64,000 bases of DNA, from positions 5,712,501 to 5,776,500 of the forward strand of contig JAKJHU010000024.1 in assembly GCA_022316685.1 (NCBI GenBank). Direction: 5' to 3'. Made by a program: the position numbers and the translations under genes. Under the pieces are notes generated by a model, which searched no databases, was not told where the DNA came from, and saw only the letters and a list, made by a program, of their open reading frames with translations. The stretch comes from Progne subis subis. Taxonomy: Eukaryota; Chordata; Aves; Passeriformes; Hirundinidae. Positions 1 through 14,090 of the stretch are shown here, piece by piece. Within the stretch, counting starts at the first letter, position 1; each line of letters opens with the position of its first letter.

Positions 1-1823
1 CTCCTCAGCCTGCTGAGACCAGAGGCCAAAGCAGTGATCTCATTTGGGCCCTTCGTTTTGCTGCCTGTAACTGGGAGAAAGGAGAGAATTGGTTTGGTTT
101 TTCAAATTAGATTAACTTGAAAACCAAACCCCAAGATGATGCAGCAGACCATACAGAACTGTCTGAGGCCTGCTTTGGTTTGGAGCAGTTCAGCTCTTTG
201 GTCCCTTGGGCAAGCTGCACTTCATTCAGTTGGCTCTGCTCTTGTGGCTGCCATAGCAGGAGCACAATGGAGACATTCATTTTTTGATTTTTTTTCCCAG
301 AAATTCACTGCATAGTTGAGAGTTTCTGGCCATTAGGGAGGTCTAGATCCTTATGAGAGTTATGGAGAACTTTTGAAGCTCAGCTGTGAATCCACCCTTG
401 CCACCAGCAAAGTTGCTATTGATACCACTGGAGCCAAGACGGAGTGCCTGGGCAGGAGAAGTGGAGTATATATGTGAGTCCCAGCCTGAAGCTTTGCTTT
501 CCTTCATTTCTAATTGTCTGCTGCTTTCTTTTAAGACTGGTAACCTTAGATCAGAGGGAAAAAAAGGATTATTTTTAAGCATGATGAAATTTAACTTGTA
601 ATTGCTGTTTCCACAGCAGCCAATTGAGAGGTAAGAGCATAGCTTTACCAGGCAGCTCCTAATCTCTAGGATTTACAGATGCTGAAAATGAGCAGGAAAT
701 CAGGGCAGCAGTGACCTACCTGGAGTGCAAGTGCAACACACGCTTGCAGATATCCATGCTAAAGGCAAAACATTCCTAGCAAATTTTGTCTCTCCTGTGC
801 AACTTTTAAAAATCTCATCGTTTGATGTTTGTACCAGGTTTCACTTAGTATTCATGAGGCCCTGCATTGTATTTAATGTCAGTTTTTGCATCCCTCTGCT
901 TGAGACAGGGTGCCACAATACACATTGTGTGGTGCAGCCTTTGCTGCAAGTTTCAGCAGGGAAGCAGTAACTTACACATTGACTGCTTCCCCTGATGTTT
1001 CATGTTCCTGTAAAATCAGCTCCTTAGAAAAAAACCGCGGTGCTAATTTAGTTTTTTCTTTCCCATGAAACTGCTAAGGCAATCCTTGTAAAAAGCAGCA
1101 CTTCTTCAGAAGTCCAGTGTCTGTGGTGTGTGCTGCAAGGTGTGTTTTGAGAGCCAGCACTGATTTGTGTTTGTGCTTCACTTAAAGCCCCTCTATGGTG
1201 GCTGGGTAAATTTCTTCAATTCTAAGAAGCAATCTGATTTTCCTACACCACACCAGGTAAGCAGAAAGTGTGCCACTATGTGTATGGTACCTATTGAAAG
1301 CCTGCCCTCACACAAAATGTGCCATGGGAGAGAATTGACTCCCTCAGCAACTGTTTGCTCCTTGGAAGCAGCAAGTGCTCCCAGCCCTGAGCATGAGTGC
1401 TGGCACTGCTCTCCCCTGAAGTTGCTCTCCTGCCTGCTGTTTGCCAGCAGTGCAGGTACAGCACACTGGCTGCTCAAGGCCAAATCTGAAATGTGCGTGT
1501 GTTGGCCAAGACTATTGATTCAGAGTTGCTCTGGCGCAAGTGAAAGGTTTTCTGTCCTAGAGCATTGGCTATGTTAATCAAATACACTTGTATTTCTCAG
1601 AGTGATCACTGAGGAAATCTTAAACAACATACCACACACAGAATGTTCTGAAAAAAGTGTTTGTTATTGTCATTCTGTTCACCAACTGCTTTCCTGCATT
1701 TGTGTAATCAACAAATATCTAAATGAAGTATTGGCAATCTTTTTTGTGTAATCCCAAAGAAAGCATGAAAGAGGAAATTATACAAGTAGCTTTAGATAAT
1801 GTCTCTTCTATGATATCAGGGAA

Positions 1824-1909
1824 TTTTTTTTGTTGTTGTTCTGTTTAAGACTTTTTTGTGATTTTTTTTTTGTTGTTTGTTTGTTGTTTGTTTTTTGTTT
1901 GTTTTGTAT
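1824..1909 (+). repeat. T/G-rich low-complexity tract
   Basis: T-runs are broken by single G's, with a few TTGTT/TTTG units. This is the first of a series of similarly oriented tracts in the desert. Confidence 0.85.
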
Positions 1910-3173
1910 AGGCTCCTAGCCCACTAGGGAGAGTTTGGCCTTCTCTCTAGAAAAAAAGGTTTATCTGTCAAATATCTTGGTTTGTGTTTCCTTCCCCATC
2001 TGCTACTAACTTTAACATAACCCTCACTTGAGCTGCCATAAATCTTCTTTAAGTGACTGTCTGTGGTGTGGCCATGTCCAAGAGCTGGAGCAGGGAGCTT
2101 GGCCATTCAGGTTTGTGCCCGGTGGGTGTGCCTGGGTACTCTTGGCCCCCTTTTCCCTGCTCGAGGGCAGGATGTTTTGGTGGGCCACCTCTCCTGTGCA
2201 AGGTCCCCTCCTGACGGTTCCCAGGTATTCTTCCATGGAGTGCTGCTGGGGCTCCAACTCCTCCTTGTGCCCCTGTGGCCAGACTTACCCAGCTGCTTTT
2301 GGTGTTGAGGAGGTGTAATTACACAGTAAAGGTATTTTTCTAATTGATAGAAAATGGTTAATATATGAATTCTGCTTAATTTAACCAGCATGTGTATTAA
2401 AACTCCCAACAGAATCAAGCATGTCTAGGACAGCCCAGTTGTGTGCAGTTGTCTTGGGAGGCAAAGGCTGTTTGTAAATTAGAACTGGACCAGAGATGTC
2501 ATTTTGTGCTCTGAATTAGTGGGACAGCCAAACTCTGTGTCAGCTTTCCTTGCCTGAGAAATTCTCTCATGAACTTAGTCCCTTAAAACTTCTGTAGATG
2601 GAAAAAAATTCCAGTGAGAACTTAAAAACAGTATTTGAAAATAAATATAGGTATATAAAAATACTGAATAAGCATCTGAGCAGTAGGAAACTCTTAAGAA
2701 AAATTGCTATTGTGTAAAGATATATAGTTGCAACTGTAGGCTGATATCCAATAATTTACTACTAAGTTCTCAAAACCAGATGACTGCAAAGTGTTTGCTA
2801 AACCATTCTTTTTCACCTGACATGTGGTTGGATTATGTGAACTGACTCACCATTTAAATGGGGCTACTGAGATTGGTGTGCTATTGATTCAGACAAACCT
2901 TGACCCCAGGGATAGCACTTGCTGTAACAGAGGAAGCTGGCTTTTAGAACCCTACGTCTCACTCTGCATCTGTGTTATTTGACAATACTGAAAACAAAAA
3001 GATTAGGGAAGCAAAGAATGAGTTAATACTGGCAAACTCAAGCAGCTTGTTTGATGAAATAGTGCTGGTGCTCTCTAGGAGAAAAATTGTGAGGTGCTGA
3101 GACTTTAGTCCTTTGAATTCAAATTCTTTTCAAGAAAGCTATCAGTGGGCACTTGCCAGGATGCCTTCAGAAG

Positions 3174-3216
3174 GTTTGTTTGTTTGTTTGTTTTTGGTGT
3201 TGTTTTGGTTTTTTTC
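3174..3216 (+). repeat. (GTTT)n and T/G-rich tract
   Basis: About five GTTT units followed by GGTGTTGTTTTGG and a T-run. Confidence 0.85.
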
Positions 3217-6200
3217 CAGGGAATCCTTAAAATAGCAAATAAATAATGCACCAGACTGATGATCACAGTCTTAATTAACTGAAAACTTGCACTTTTTTAT
3301 TTTAAGGATGCCACTCCTAGGCCTGTTTGTCTACTTTCTCAATCTGTAATTCATCAAACCTCTGAACAGTTATCAATCTCCAGACATTGAGCAGGTAGCC
3401 CAATAGGTACTGGATGATGCTGCAGCTGTTAAACAAGTACTTCATCAAAAATTATTCTTTGGCTTTTTATCAGCTTTTTCAATTCCCAGGTTGCAAATCA
3501 GTTGCTTCCTTTTTAGTTACACAGAAACAAAATGAGATGCACCTGAATACTTTTAAAAATAATTACTTCTAATACTGTTTACGAAGGCAAACATTCATCC
3601 ACCCTCATATCTTTCTCTGTAGACTATAGCACTCACTCCTTTCTTACCCTTTCACATGCAAACACTGTGTCTGTGTTATAATCACTGAGCATAAGTCAGA
3701 TAAAAGCAAAATCTGATGTATTAACAATGAAAGTGTTCTTCTGAATAAAAACATGGATTGCCATGGAATTTTTGCTAGGATTATGCTAAGAGCCTCAGAA
3801 CTTGTCTCTGAAAGACTTCTTCTTCTAATCAAAATGAACATCCCATTTTTCTATGCCTTTTTCCTGTGCAGGCTGAAGAATGATCTCTTTATATGTACTG
3901 CTTTTCCTAGGCACAAAATTTCACTGAAATCACTTGAGGAAAGGGCAATTGGCAATGTCTTATGGGTGATCTTCCTTTCGTCTCTCCAGTGCTATTGAAA
4001 CAATGTGCAGACTGGGTTGGTCTTTGGGAGCCTGGAATCTCCCACTTTGAATGGTGTTGTGAAAACAAATCCCCTTTGGTGTGGGAGTATCTGCACAGAA
4101 CAGCTGATGTGGGCTCTCCTTGCAGAGCACCGGCTGCCATGTTCACACTGTGTGGCTGTAGGTTCCATGGTGGGAGGCAGTCAGATGTGCATCCCGGTGG
4201 GATGTGTGTGCTAGGCTTTGGAGATATTTCTCTTGGAGTTTCAGACAGCTCTGAGCCATTTGCTGACCTTTTGAAGGATTCTTAAAGCTGTTAGTCAGAA
4301 TGCATTAGTGTTAGCTGCTGACAGTTCTGAATGGGTTACACACAATATGTTTCCTTTGCTTTTACATGCTTTGATGATGCTTTACCAGTGCCAAGTGGTG
4401 GCAGACAAAAAAAATTAGCAAAAATGGGTATGACACGGATGGAAGGAAATGCTCTATGAGCAGAAATCTTGCCTTCCTCTCAGAACACAGGACTACTGTT
4501 CAGTGCCACTGAAATGCTGGTAATGTGTAAAACTACAGTCCTTCCCATGCCCACAAAATGCAATGGCAGTGTCCTACTGCCATCTGTGACTCAAGTCAAA
4601 GCACAGGCAGACAGCACAGGTTCAGGGCATATTTCCTAGTAGTAAAAAATTCCAGTAAAGTCTTCACAATTATTCCTAGATGGAGCAATGTAGCATAACA
4701 TAGTAGTGCATGGATCAGATGAGTCATATTGAAGCTGACTCCATGCTGATAGTGAATTGCTTTCACTTCAGAAAATTCTTGAAGCACCTCATTTCCTATG
4801 AGCTAGATTATTTTTTCAGAAATTGTGGACAACAAATAAGATGAATTTTAGCCCTTGCCTTTGTTGCTGAATGTGGCAAGCTGATCTGTGAGTAATGGAG
4901 GCAAAAAGAGCAATCTGTTCCAGAGCCTCCACAAAGTTTTCTATTGTTTGGGGAACAAATCAGTCCATTCTTTACGTGAAAGGGAAAGTCATGCTTAGGA
5001 ACTGGATTTGTTGCAATGATCTTCTTTCATGTATTGCACTGCTGGTGACATTCTCCCTGATATTGGGGTCCTTTGTGTGCTTTGTATCAGTTTTATTTTC
5101 TTACCAGGAAATTTGCTTCCTTACATATATAGGTGTTTCAATCTTGGATCCTTTTGAGCCCAGAAGTGTGCCTACTAACATGCTTCATATCCAACTGCAT
5201 TCACAGTGGCACAGAACCAAGGTATGAAAAGCTGGCATTAAGGATTTTGCCCCATCTTCCTATTGCAGAGTTAAGTTTCTTGTTAAAATTAACTCCACTT
5301 ATATGGGGCATAAAGAGTCATTTGGGAGCTCTAAGTGGTGTTTGGAAGGGCATGGCTTTTGCCATGCTCTGGTGCTTGCTAGATTGGAGCTGGTTCAATG
5401 TTTCTTCTGGACTGAGACAGGACTAAGAGAAAGTGTAACTTGAGTTCATGTAGGTTTCGTGGGTACTAACCTGGATGTCCACTCCTCCCCAGGAAGAAAG
5501 TCCTGGTTTTACAGAGGGTCCCTACCTGGACCATCTAAATCTAAAATAAGTAGTAGGCATCAGTATTAAGAAACCTTTAACAAGAAGGAAGAAAATGGAG
5601 GCAGAATTGAAAAAGAAAGGGGTGGAAGAAGGAAAGGGAGTGAAGAGGAGATAAAGTCAACCCATAAGGGCAGTTTATCTGCCAAGATGGGGAAATGGAG
5701 AATGCTGGAATTTCCTTTCTGATGAAGAGTGGGTTTTTCTTTTTCCTTAAAAGAATTACATCACTTACATAAAAAGTGACTCACCATTGTCAGGTATTAG
5801 GGTAGCTGAAGGTAGGCAGTGAGCAAGAGCTCATTCTTCCAAATGCCTCAGGACCTTGAATAGGGTATGTGAAGAGTGACTAAGGAAAAGGAGGCAGCCA
5901 CAATTCTTCATTGTCTAGCAAGGTGGACTGCTATAGGAACAGAGCTGAAGGCCTTGTTGGATTCAGGGGTAGGCACTGACTGCATTTGTGCCCTCTTGTG
6001 TAGGACTGTTGACATACTGAACCCTTCTCAGCCCGGGAAAAACCTAAGTAGCTTCACTTTCTGTGGCAGCACAGGTAAAGGCTAGTAGGACAAGGCTCAT
6101 ACCATTATCCTAAGCTCCCTCTGGAGTCAGCAGAGCTGCAGCCAGTGGTGCTCAGCTCAAAGCTCTTCTTGTGTCCTCCATGATCTTGCCATTCCAGTTT

Positions 6201-6862
6201 TCTTGGATGGACAGAATAGCTGGGTGCAAGTGAATCCAAGAAGTCAAGGTTTCACACAGTGCCTGTCCTGTGACTTGGGAAGCAAAGCCAGAAGTCTCAG
6301 CTTACTGGCTGAGAACTGACAGCATAAAGAAAATGATGTTTTCTTTAAGATTGCTTAGAAGTCTCAGAAGTTTTGGGGCAAACTCACTATTGTCTAAGGC
6401 CACCCTCAGTAAATTTGGGTCCCAGTATGCAGTGCAGTGCCCCAGTTGACCCCTAGTGTCAGGCTATGCTGAGTGAGGTGTCTCTGCATCTGCTTGGCAG
6501 GACATCTGTGACTCTCCCAAGCTCTGCTCCTGCACCTTTTACACTTCATAGAGCTTTTGTTTGCTGTATCCTGCAGAAATGCCCTGGTCTTCCCGTGACC
6601 AGAGCCCTGCACCTTGCCTGCTAATAACCCAGCATGTGCCTCATTTGGCAGGGGGAAAAAGGACTTACCCAGGGCTTCCCAGCATCTCAGAGGCTGTGCA
6701 AAATCCATGCAGGGTCACTGGTGTAAATCCCAGATGTCCTCTGGAGGCTGGAAATGCCTTCCTGAGGCACTTCAGCTGAGATGCAGCTGAGTCTGATCCA
6801 TCAGCTTAAGAGGAGACTGGGAAATGCTTGTGAGAAGTTGCCGCTGCTGGGGAAGGAGTTAA

Positions 6863-6942
6863 TTTTTTTCTCAGTTTTTTGTTTGGTTTTTTTTTGGGGT
6901 TTTTTTTTTTCCCTTTATTATTATTATTTTTGGTTTGTTTTA
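6863..6942 (+). repeat. T/G-rich tract with short (TTA)n
   Basis: Long T-runs with GG breaks, then TTATTATTATT, then TTTGGTTTGTTTT. Confidence 0.85.
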
Positions 6943-9900
6943 CTCTTGAGTTTTTCTCTTTGCTCCTCAGAGAGGAATGTGGGCTCAGCTTACAATGAGT
7001 TAGGACTAGACCAGACTCTTTTTAGAGAAAAGCCTGAGATTCCAGGGAAGGATTTTGTTCCTTTTGTCTGCTTTTCTGTAGAAAAGATGCTCATTAAAAG
7101 GAGAGTCAGAATTTCAAGAGCAGGTCTATTAGAGAGGTAGAAAGCAACTCCAAAGCTTGACTTTGGATCCTGATTTTCTCCAAAGTCTGTTGAAATTCAG
7201 ATTTAGGCTGACATAATGAGTGCTGCTCAGAAATATGCCATGCAGAATATTTCTGGTCTATACCAGGCTCAATTAACACCTGGCAGCTTTTGGTGGTCGT
7301 TTTGAAGCACATTCTGTGGGGTGTTTTTTCAGGGGTCATTTGGCAGTGTCTTGCTACAGAGAAGAGCACTATTGAACTCCTTGGAAAAGCTATGAAATTT
7401 CATACACTGCCTGCAACCCCAGGAGACTAATCCAGCCCCAAACACTATCACTCTCAGATTTGTGTTTCATTCAAGAAGTCATGAAGCAATCTATTTTGCT
7501 AGGGAAAAAAAGAAATCATTATTTTATCATCATTCCGAGTACTTTCCATAGGAACAAAATTTATCAAAAATGCCTGAGATCTTTGAGAAATATCTCAATA
7601 GCCCAGAAAAGCATTACATTGATTGTGAACTTAGCCTTTCTTCAGGTTTTTCTGCTTGTCATTTTTACTTAAATACAAATATTAATGAAGACCCAAACGT
7701 GCCCTTTTGCTATTGCCCTTTATTTTGCTTTTCTATAAAGATTGCTCATAATCCTACAGCTATCTTCTTGCACTTTAAAAGGTTCTTGCTTCTTACTGCT
7801 GTCAGGACAATAATGCTGCATCATTCCACCTAACTACCAATAAATAGAAATGCAGAGCCATGACTTCTATTCAAAAGCATGCAGGCTCCTTTGTATGTTT
7901 TGGTATATATAAATATATCTTTCAACTTGTAGCTGTAGTACAACATCTGAATTAAATCATGACTTATTCTTTCTATTAAAGCTGTGTTGTCCTTGCCATT
8001 ATCCCTTTTTTCCAGTAAATGAGTACAATGAAAAATTGATTCTAGCTGTATTGGACTGCAGCAAAGTAACAAAAGATGATTGTTACATTATCAAAGTCCT
8101 CTCTGCATCCATAATATAAGAACTGAAAACACCTGTCTTTATCTTCTCAATCAATATTGCACCCGAGTCACATTTTTCCTGGAAAACGCTTTAAAAGGTG
8201 TCCACTGTATGTTATTTAGATTTAACAAATGCATTATTCAGGCTGTCTTCATTTATTTTGATTACTTGAGCTTGCTCTGCCATCCCTGTGAGTTATAAAA
8301 AGCCTAATATTAAAAGCCATGCTAGACTAGTATGTCAGTACCGATATCAGATGACTTCTCTTATGTGAAGCCGTGTGACAGCTGAACCAAGTACATGTTG
8401 TAAAATGTATGTGGAAAACTTGTATTCAAGGGGGACACTTCATGTCACAGGCACTCCCTTTTTACAAGGTAGGGCAGGGCAGAGGGCTTCAGTTAAGGGT
8501 AGCTTGACCAGTTATGACCCAATTGGAAGCAGATTTGGGGGAACTGACAGTGGACATTAGTCTGCATTTCTAGAAAGGATAAGCCAGTGTTGGTTGCCTA
8601 AGACTGTCAGCTGTGCTTTACAGGCATGCTTTCAAACACTTTTAAGGTGCAATGCTTAAGAGCAGCTAATTTACTGCTTCTCTCAATAGCAGCCTGAAAC
8701 TGTTGAGCATCCAGTAAGAGCAGAGAAATAAGTGAGCAGCTCTAGAGACACGGCCATCATTTCAACATTTGCATATTGCGTCTAATGCCTCAAGTCAGAT
8801 GCCTAAAATTAGTAAATTTATTTGGATGTGTGGAAATAATTGTAATTTGTTTCACAGCAATCAATTTGTGATGCTTTGATTTCCCTTTCTACAGAATTAA
8901 ATTATTAAGGGGCAAATATGATTTTCAAGATACTTTTTATCATTCTTTCTGCTTGAAGTTTTAGCAAGTTTGGCACACTATAACCCTACATTCTGCCATG
9001 AGTAATAAATTCACAAAAAAAATCCCAATCAAATAAAAACCAAATTAAGTATGGAGAAGTGCAAAGAAATGAGGCTAGTACCTTGCCAGGAAACATGGCC
9101 ATAATTGGGATTTTTTTCATATCCACCCATTATCTGCAACCACGAGAGGCAGCAGTGGTCTGAGTGAGGAGACTGTGCCCCTCAGGTTCTGTGTGGGGCT
9201 GTGTTGGGACTGCATGGAGTCAGATGAAGGGTTGAGCTGCTCTTCAGGGCTGCCTTCATGATCCTCCACACACAGCCCTTCTCTCTGGCAAGTCCCATAA
9301 GGAACATGCTCATGAGAATTGCAACGACTCTATCCCTGCAAAAGACCGGGCTGCTGCGGTAGTGCTCAGATCCTATCTGCTCCAGGGTGTGAGGCTGGTA
9401 ACAGTCCTGTCCTAGGCAGTGGGGAGGGATGATTGGCATCTGAATCCTGCTCCCTGAACAGAGCAGGGGCAGGACTCAGGGCAGAAAGGATGTCCTTGCT
9501 ATTCAGGAGAGGTCTTGAACTACACCTCAGTGCTGTTTGTATTGCCCCCAGGATGGCTGGTGGTGCCCCACAGTGACGTGACCCACACTTGGGGAGCAGG
9601 AGAAAGGCAGTGTGAGTGTTCAAATATTGGTCAGTAACTGAGGCTGACTCATGCCAAGCCCAGGGAAACCCGTGCACTCCCCTGGCCTGAAGAGCAAGAG
9701 GTCACCCCTGTTTCAGCACTGAAACCGTCAAAGCCCCTGCCTACACTTCTCTTGCATTTGACAGGAGTACCCATATTTTTTTCCCATCCTCTGCCTTCAT
9801 TTTGTTTCTCTGTTTAAAAACCTTGCTTTTTGTTTTAGCAGAGGAGTAAAAACATCTGCTTAAAAGTTAACTTGAAAGCCCTTAGTCATTGCACAGCTAC

Positions 9901-9944
9901 AGGCACAGAAATATTCCTTCTCAATCTTTTTTAATCTTGATTTA

Positions 9945-10053
9945 ATTTTTTGTTTGTTTTGGATTTTTTTTTAGGGTTTTGGCAGTTTTTGGGGGAAAGG
10001 GTTTGTTTGGTTTTTTGTTTGTGTGGTTTTTTTTGTATGTTTTTGTTTGTTTT
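9945..10053 (+). repeat. T/G-rich low-complexity tract
   Basis: T-runs alternate with G-runs (including GGGGG and GGG) over about 110 nt. The orientation is the same as the other upstream tracts. Confidence 0.85.
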
Positions 10054-13000
10054 ATACAGCTGAGCACAGAAAGACTGCATTGGTAAGTCAGAACCCCAGC
10101 TTCACCATGCCTACACACAGCCAGTGCTGACACCTGGCCCTGCTGCTGCAGCATGCCTGGGGTCCGCCCCATCCATGCCCCACTGAGCCATCAGTACAGT
10201 GTTTATCCAGAATCCAGTAAAGCTGTGAGATTTCCTCACTAGGTTGTGCCAGTTCCTCAGGGGGTCAGACCTTGCTGTGGCTGTGTACATGGGGGCATCA
10301 AAATCAGCAGGGAGCAGAAGAGCCTGTGCAAGTGCAAAACCTTGTCTTCAGCTATCCTGGATATTTAAGGGGATAATTCAACAACAACTGAAGTTTGCCT
10401 TGGCTCAGGGGAGACCCCGAGTGCCAAGATGCCTCTGTCAAAGGTTTTTAACCTTTAACTGGCAATAGCACATTGATACCTTGATGGGAACAGGCTTTCT
10501 CAAGAGCTGTGCAGACCTCTGCTGCCAGCACAGCCTTGCTGGTGGCATTCTGGAGCTTCTACTTCTGATCCCAGCCAGACCAAAGGGGGAGAACAAGGAA
10601 TATGGAATTACATGGAAAAAATGTGTCTGGATCTGGTTAAAGGCTACTCCTATTGGAACTTTACCTCTGTCCATCTGTCTGACCCCCCTCCACCTGCCTG
10701 TCCCCTGCACAGAGGTGTGCACAGAGGATTTCTCAGGTAAATTTCTTCCTTTGCTCAGGTCAGGAGTATTCAGGAGGCTCTGCCTGCACCACTGTGGGCT
10801 GGTAGGAGGGGGCTGTACACCTGGATCCATGGGAACCTGCTGTCTGCAGAAATGAGCTGCAAAGCTGCTGCTTAGCTCTAACCCTTAATATATTCATATT
10901 GTCTCATCAATGCAACTAGCAAGTGAACTAAAAACTGAGTTTGTGATGGGATTCTGGCTTTCATTAAGGAATTTTGTACCTATTTTAAAAATATATGCAG
11001 GAGCATGTTGCTGATTATTTTGAGAACCTATGCAAATTTATTGATTTGCAGTAGGAAAGGCTTGCTGTGAAGTGTAAATTAAACCATTTAAATCATCTTG
11101 CGTGGTAACTGGAGCATCAGCTCTATTTAATGAGTTAATGCTCTCTTACCTGCCATAGTTTTATAGTTGTACTTGTGGTCCTTGCTGGCCTAAAGAGCTG
11201 CTGTCTTCCTGCTTATCTTTGCCAGCAGATAACCCTCCTGCTCTCTGGGCTGGGTTTTGCTTGTTGCTATTTGGTGGTATCCCAAAGTGTGCCGGCTGCT
11301 CCTTTGGCCAGGCAGGACTGGCTCCCCTCAGCAGAACAGGAGAGGGATCCTCCAGTGTGAGCAGTCTGCAGAGCCAGGATATCAGTATGATTGCTACAGA
11401 TGACTTAAAAAATCTCTCTATATTTAGTTTCCACCTAAATACTTCTGCCAAACGTGATCAGGGTTATATTCAGTTTCATCCCCATCCCAAGTCACCAGCA
11501 GGTCAGATGTAATTGAAGATTAGATAGACCCTAAATTTTTTTCATGTCCCTGCATATGAACATATGGAGGCTGTTTTAAAGATAGACCAAGGGGTATATT
11601 AACACATAAATCCTGTAGAGAGTTGTATTGGTTCTCAGGCAAACATACACTGGAGCATGCTTTCAGAAACGTGGAGCTGAAGGCTGAGGTAGTAAAAGAT
11701 GTTCTCTGGAATCCCTAGCTGTGCAAGCTCCCACTTTGAGGGCAGAGCTTCGAAGTAAGACACCAAACAGGTGAGGGCTCCTTTAGCAGGTGCTCTTCAC
11801 TAATTAAAAAGCTGAGATGGAAGTTTTCTATGGTGGAATAACTTTCCCCTTCACCTATGTTTTATGACAACATCATAGTTTAGGATTTTAATGAGTTGTT
11901 CTCAAATTTGCTTTTTCCTAACAACAGAACTAGAGTCGTTCAGTAATTGAGGGATATTTGATACAGGAATAATGCACGTATGTATCAAGGCAAAACCACC
12001 CTGACTTTTGAAGGCCTTGCACACAATGCCTGTAGCATTTTCCCATTTAGAAAACTACAGGCTTTTAGGGTAACAGACCCTAAACAGAGTCAAATGATAT
12101 TGAGTGGCTCAAGACTGTGACCCAGTCCTGGTAGGAAATGCTGCATCCATTCAGGGAAAACACAATGTTCTAAAACTTCCAGATGAAACAGAGAGAAGAA
12201 ATTAAATGCAAATGTTTAAATGCATGTTTTAGTTCTCACATTTTACAAATTTAAGAGGTGCTGAATTTTACTGACAGTTTTCTTGGCAGCGAGTGAATTC
12301 CAAAGATGCACATGCAAATATTTGTCAAAACTGAATTTTCAATTTTGCATGCATAAGGATTACTCCAGAAGTGCTGGCATACTCACTTGCTCCCAGAAGA
12401 AAAGTAGTGTCATGTGGCATGTCTGGCCAATCACAGCAAAACTGTGTATTTTTAATTTTAAATATTCCGATTAATCCATAGAGTAAAAAAAATAGTGAAA
12501 AGAAAGTCACTGAATATATTTGAATAATAAATTCAAGATGGTGTGATTGGCTTATATATATTCTCCAAGCAAGGAGAGACAAAATTAATCAAATAAATTA
12601 TTCATTTTGAATTATTTGTTCAGGTCTGCTTTTACAAGTAATGCCTAATAGTGATGCCTGAATTTTGCAGTTTGCTGCAAAAGCTCGCATATCGTGTATC
12701 CTATTGTCCTGAAACCCACTGCTTTGTTTGGGTCTGACTTCTTCACACGTGAGCTCTGCATTTGCTGTCATGGTGTGTCTTTTGTGAAAGAGTTGCTAAA
12801 AGCAATCAGGCACTGAAAGTCCAAGGTGCTCGTTGACCAAAAGTCATTAGAAATATAATGGTGCCCATTTCTACTAAATCATTACAACACAAATAGCATT
12901 GCTCTGCCTTGGCCTTTGAGCAGAATTAGATTCAGGTTAGAGTGCATCCGTACACTTACCCAGAGAAGCACTCAGTGCTGCTGTCCTAATTGCACCCCAG

Positions 13001-13944
13001 ATATCTAGACCATATTTACAGAGAGGGTTTAATGGTTCTGCTACCAAAAGTCCGTTAGTCTTTCATTGCATTTATTTTCATCAGAGAAACCAATCACTGT
13101 GCTCTCTGAGATAAATACAGTAATTAAAATATGATTCTCCTTTCTTTGATAGCTATGTCATGTATGTTACTTGTCTACAGTCTTATTCCACGCTCACAGA
13201 TGAAGGAAAGCACAAAGTTGAACTATTTAAGCATTTATCAGTCTCCTGGCATTAGTAAAGCTCTGCAGTGGGAAGGGGACAGCGAGTTGCTAAGCAGAAC
13301 TGTGCCTCCTTGGCAGCACAGTGCTGGGCCAGGAGCAGCAAGCCAGCCCTCGTGGTGGATGGGGAGCTAAGTGTGTGCAGAGGGACTGTGGGGCCGGTGA
13401 AGGGCAGTGTCTGCAGCTTGCCTGAAGCCCCAGGTCTCACCACTTTTGTGAAGCAAAGCAACAGGGTGCTAGAACATCATTTTCTTCCATCTGCTAAAGG
13501 TGAGTGATGGAATGACAATTGATGCAGCAGCAGAGTTCTGCTGAGGGGAATTTAAAGTGCTAAACAATGTGTCTGCTGCAAAACCCATGTGTGAAGCTGG
13601 GGGTTGGATCAAGAGCCTGCCAGTCACATCCTGCTGCCCAGGCAGCAGCCAGGGCTGCAGCCAGAGCTGGTGCAGAGGGGGATTGTGACAAGGCTGGCAA
13701 AACCTGGAGCAGTATGGTCAGCTTTTTTCGTAAAAGATGATTGTGAATTTCGTTGCCAAACATGACTGTATTTGAAACACAAAAGTGCACAAATGTAAGT
13801 GGCACTGTCAGCTCCCTAAAAAACCACATTTTTGGAAGTCTCTAATACTTGTTCTTTTCCATATGTGGAGGGTTTTTTATAAAATGTTCCAGGCAGAAAG
13901 TGAAAAACTCTGTGGTGTACTGGCACGATAAGTCTATCTTGCAT

Positions 13945-14090
13945 GAATGCAGTGCTTTCCACTTAAAGTGACTTGCATAAGTGGAAATATTATCCCCATT
14001 TTGCTGATGAAGAAACCGAAGCCCAGCATTTCCTTTGAGTCACATCCAGTGAGCAAGGATAAGCCAAGAATGAATGTGCTGACATGCAGG
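13945..14090 (+). mobile_element. MIR-like SINE remnant
   Basis: The segment has the hallmark MIR core order: TTATCCCCATTTTGCTGATGA, then GAAACCGAAGCCCAG, then a GAGTCACATCCAGTGAGCAAG stretch equivalent to the GGTCACACAGCTAGTAAG part. It is heavily diverged. Such remnants date to early amniotes and survive at low number in birds. Confidence 0.75.

Larger units (their letters stand above)
1..13944. other. Intergenic desert, part 1
   Basis: I see no gene. Short open frames are scattered on both strands without codon bias, recognisable domains or paired splice signals. Apart from the T/G-rich tracts, the only segment that stands out is 8,700-8,960, which is AT-rich with an octamer ATTTGCAT at about 8,766 and several TAAT words and could be a conserved enhancer. 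Confidence 0.7.
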
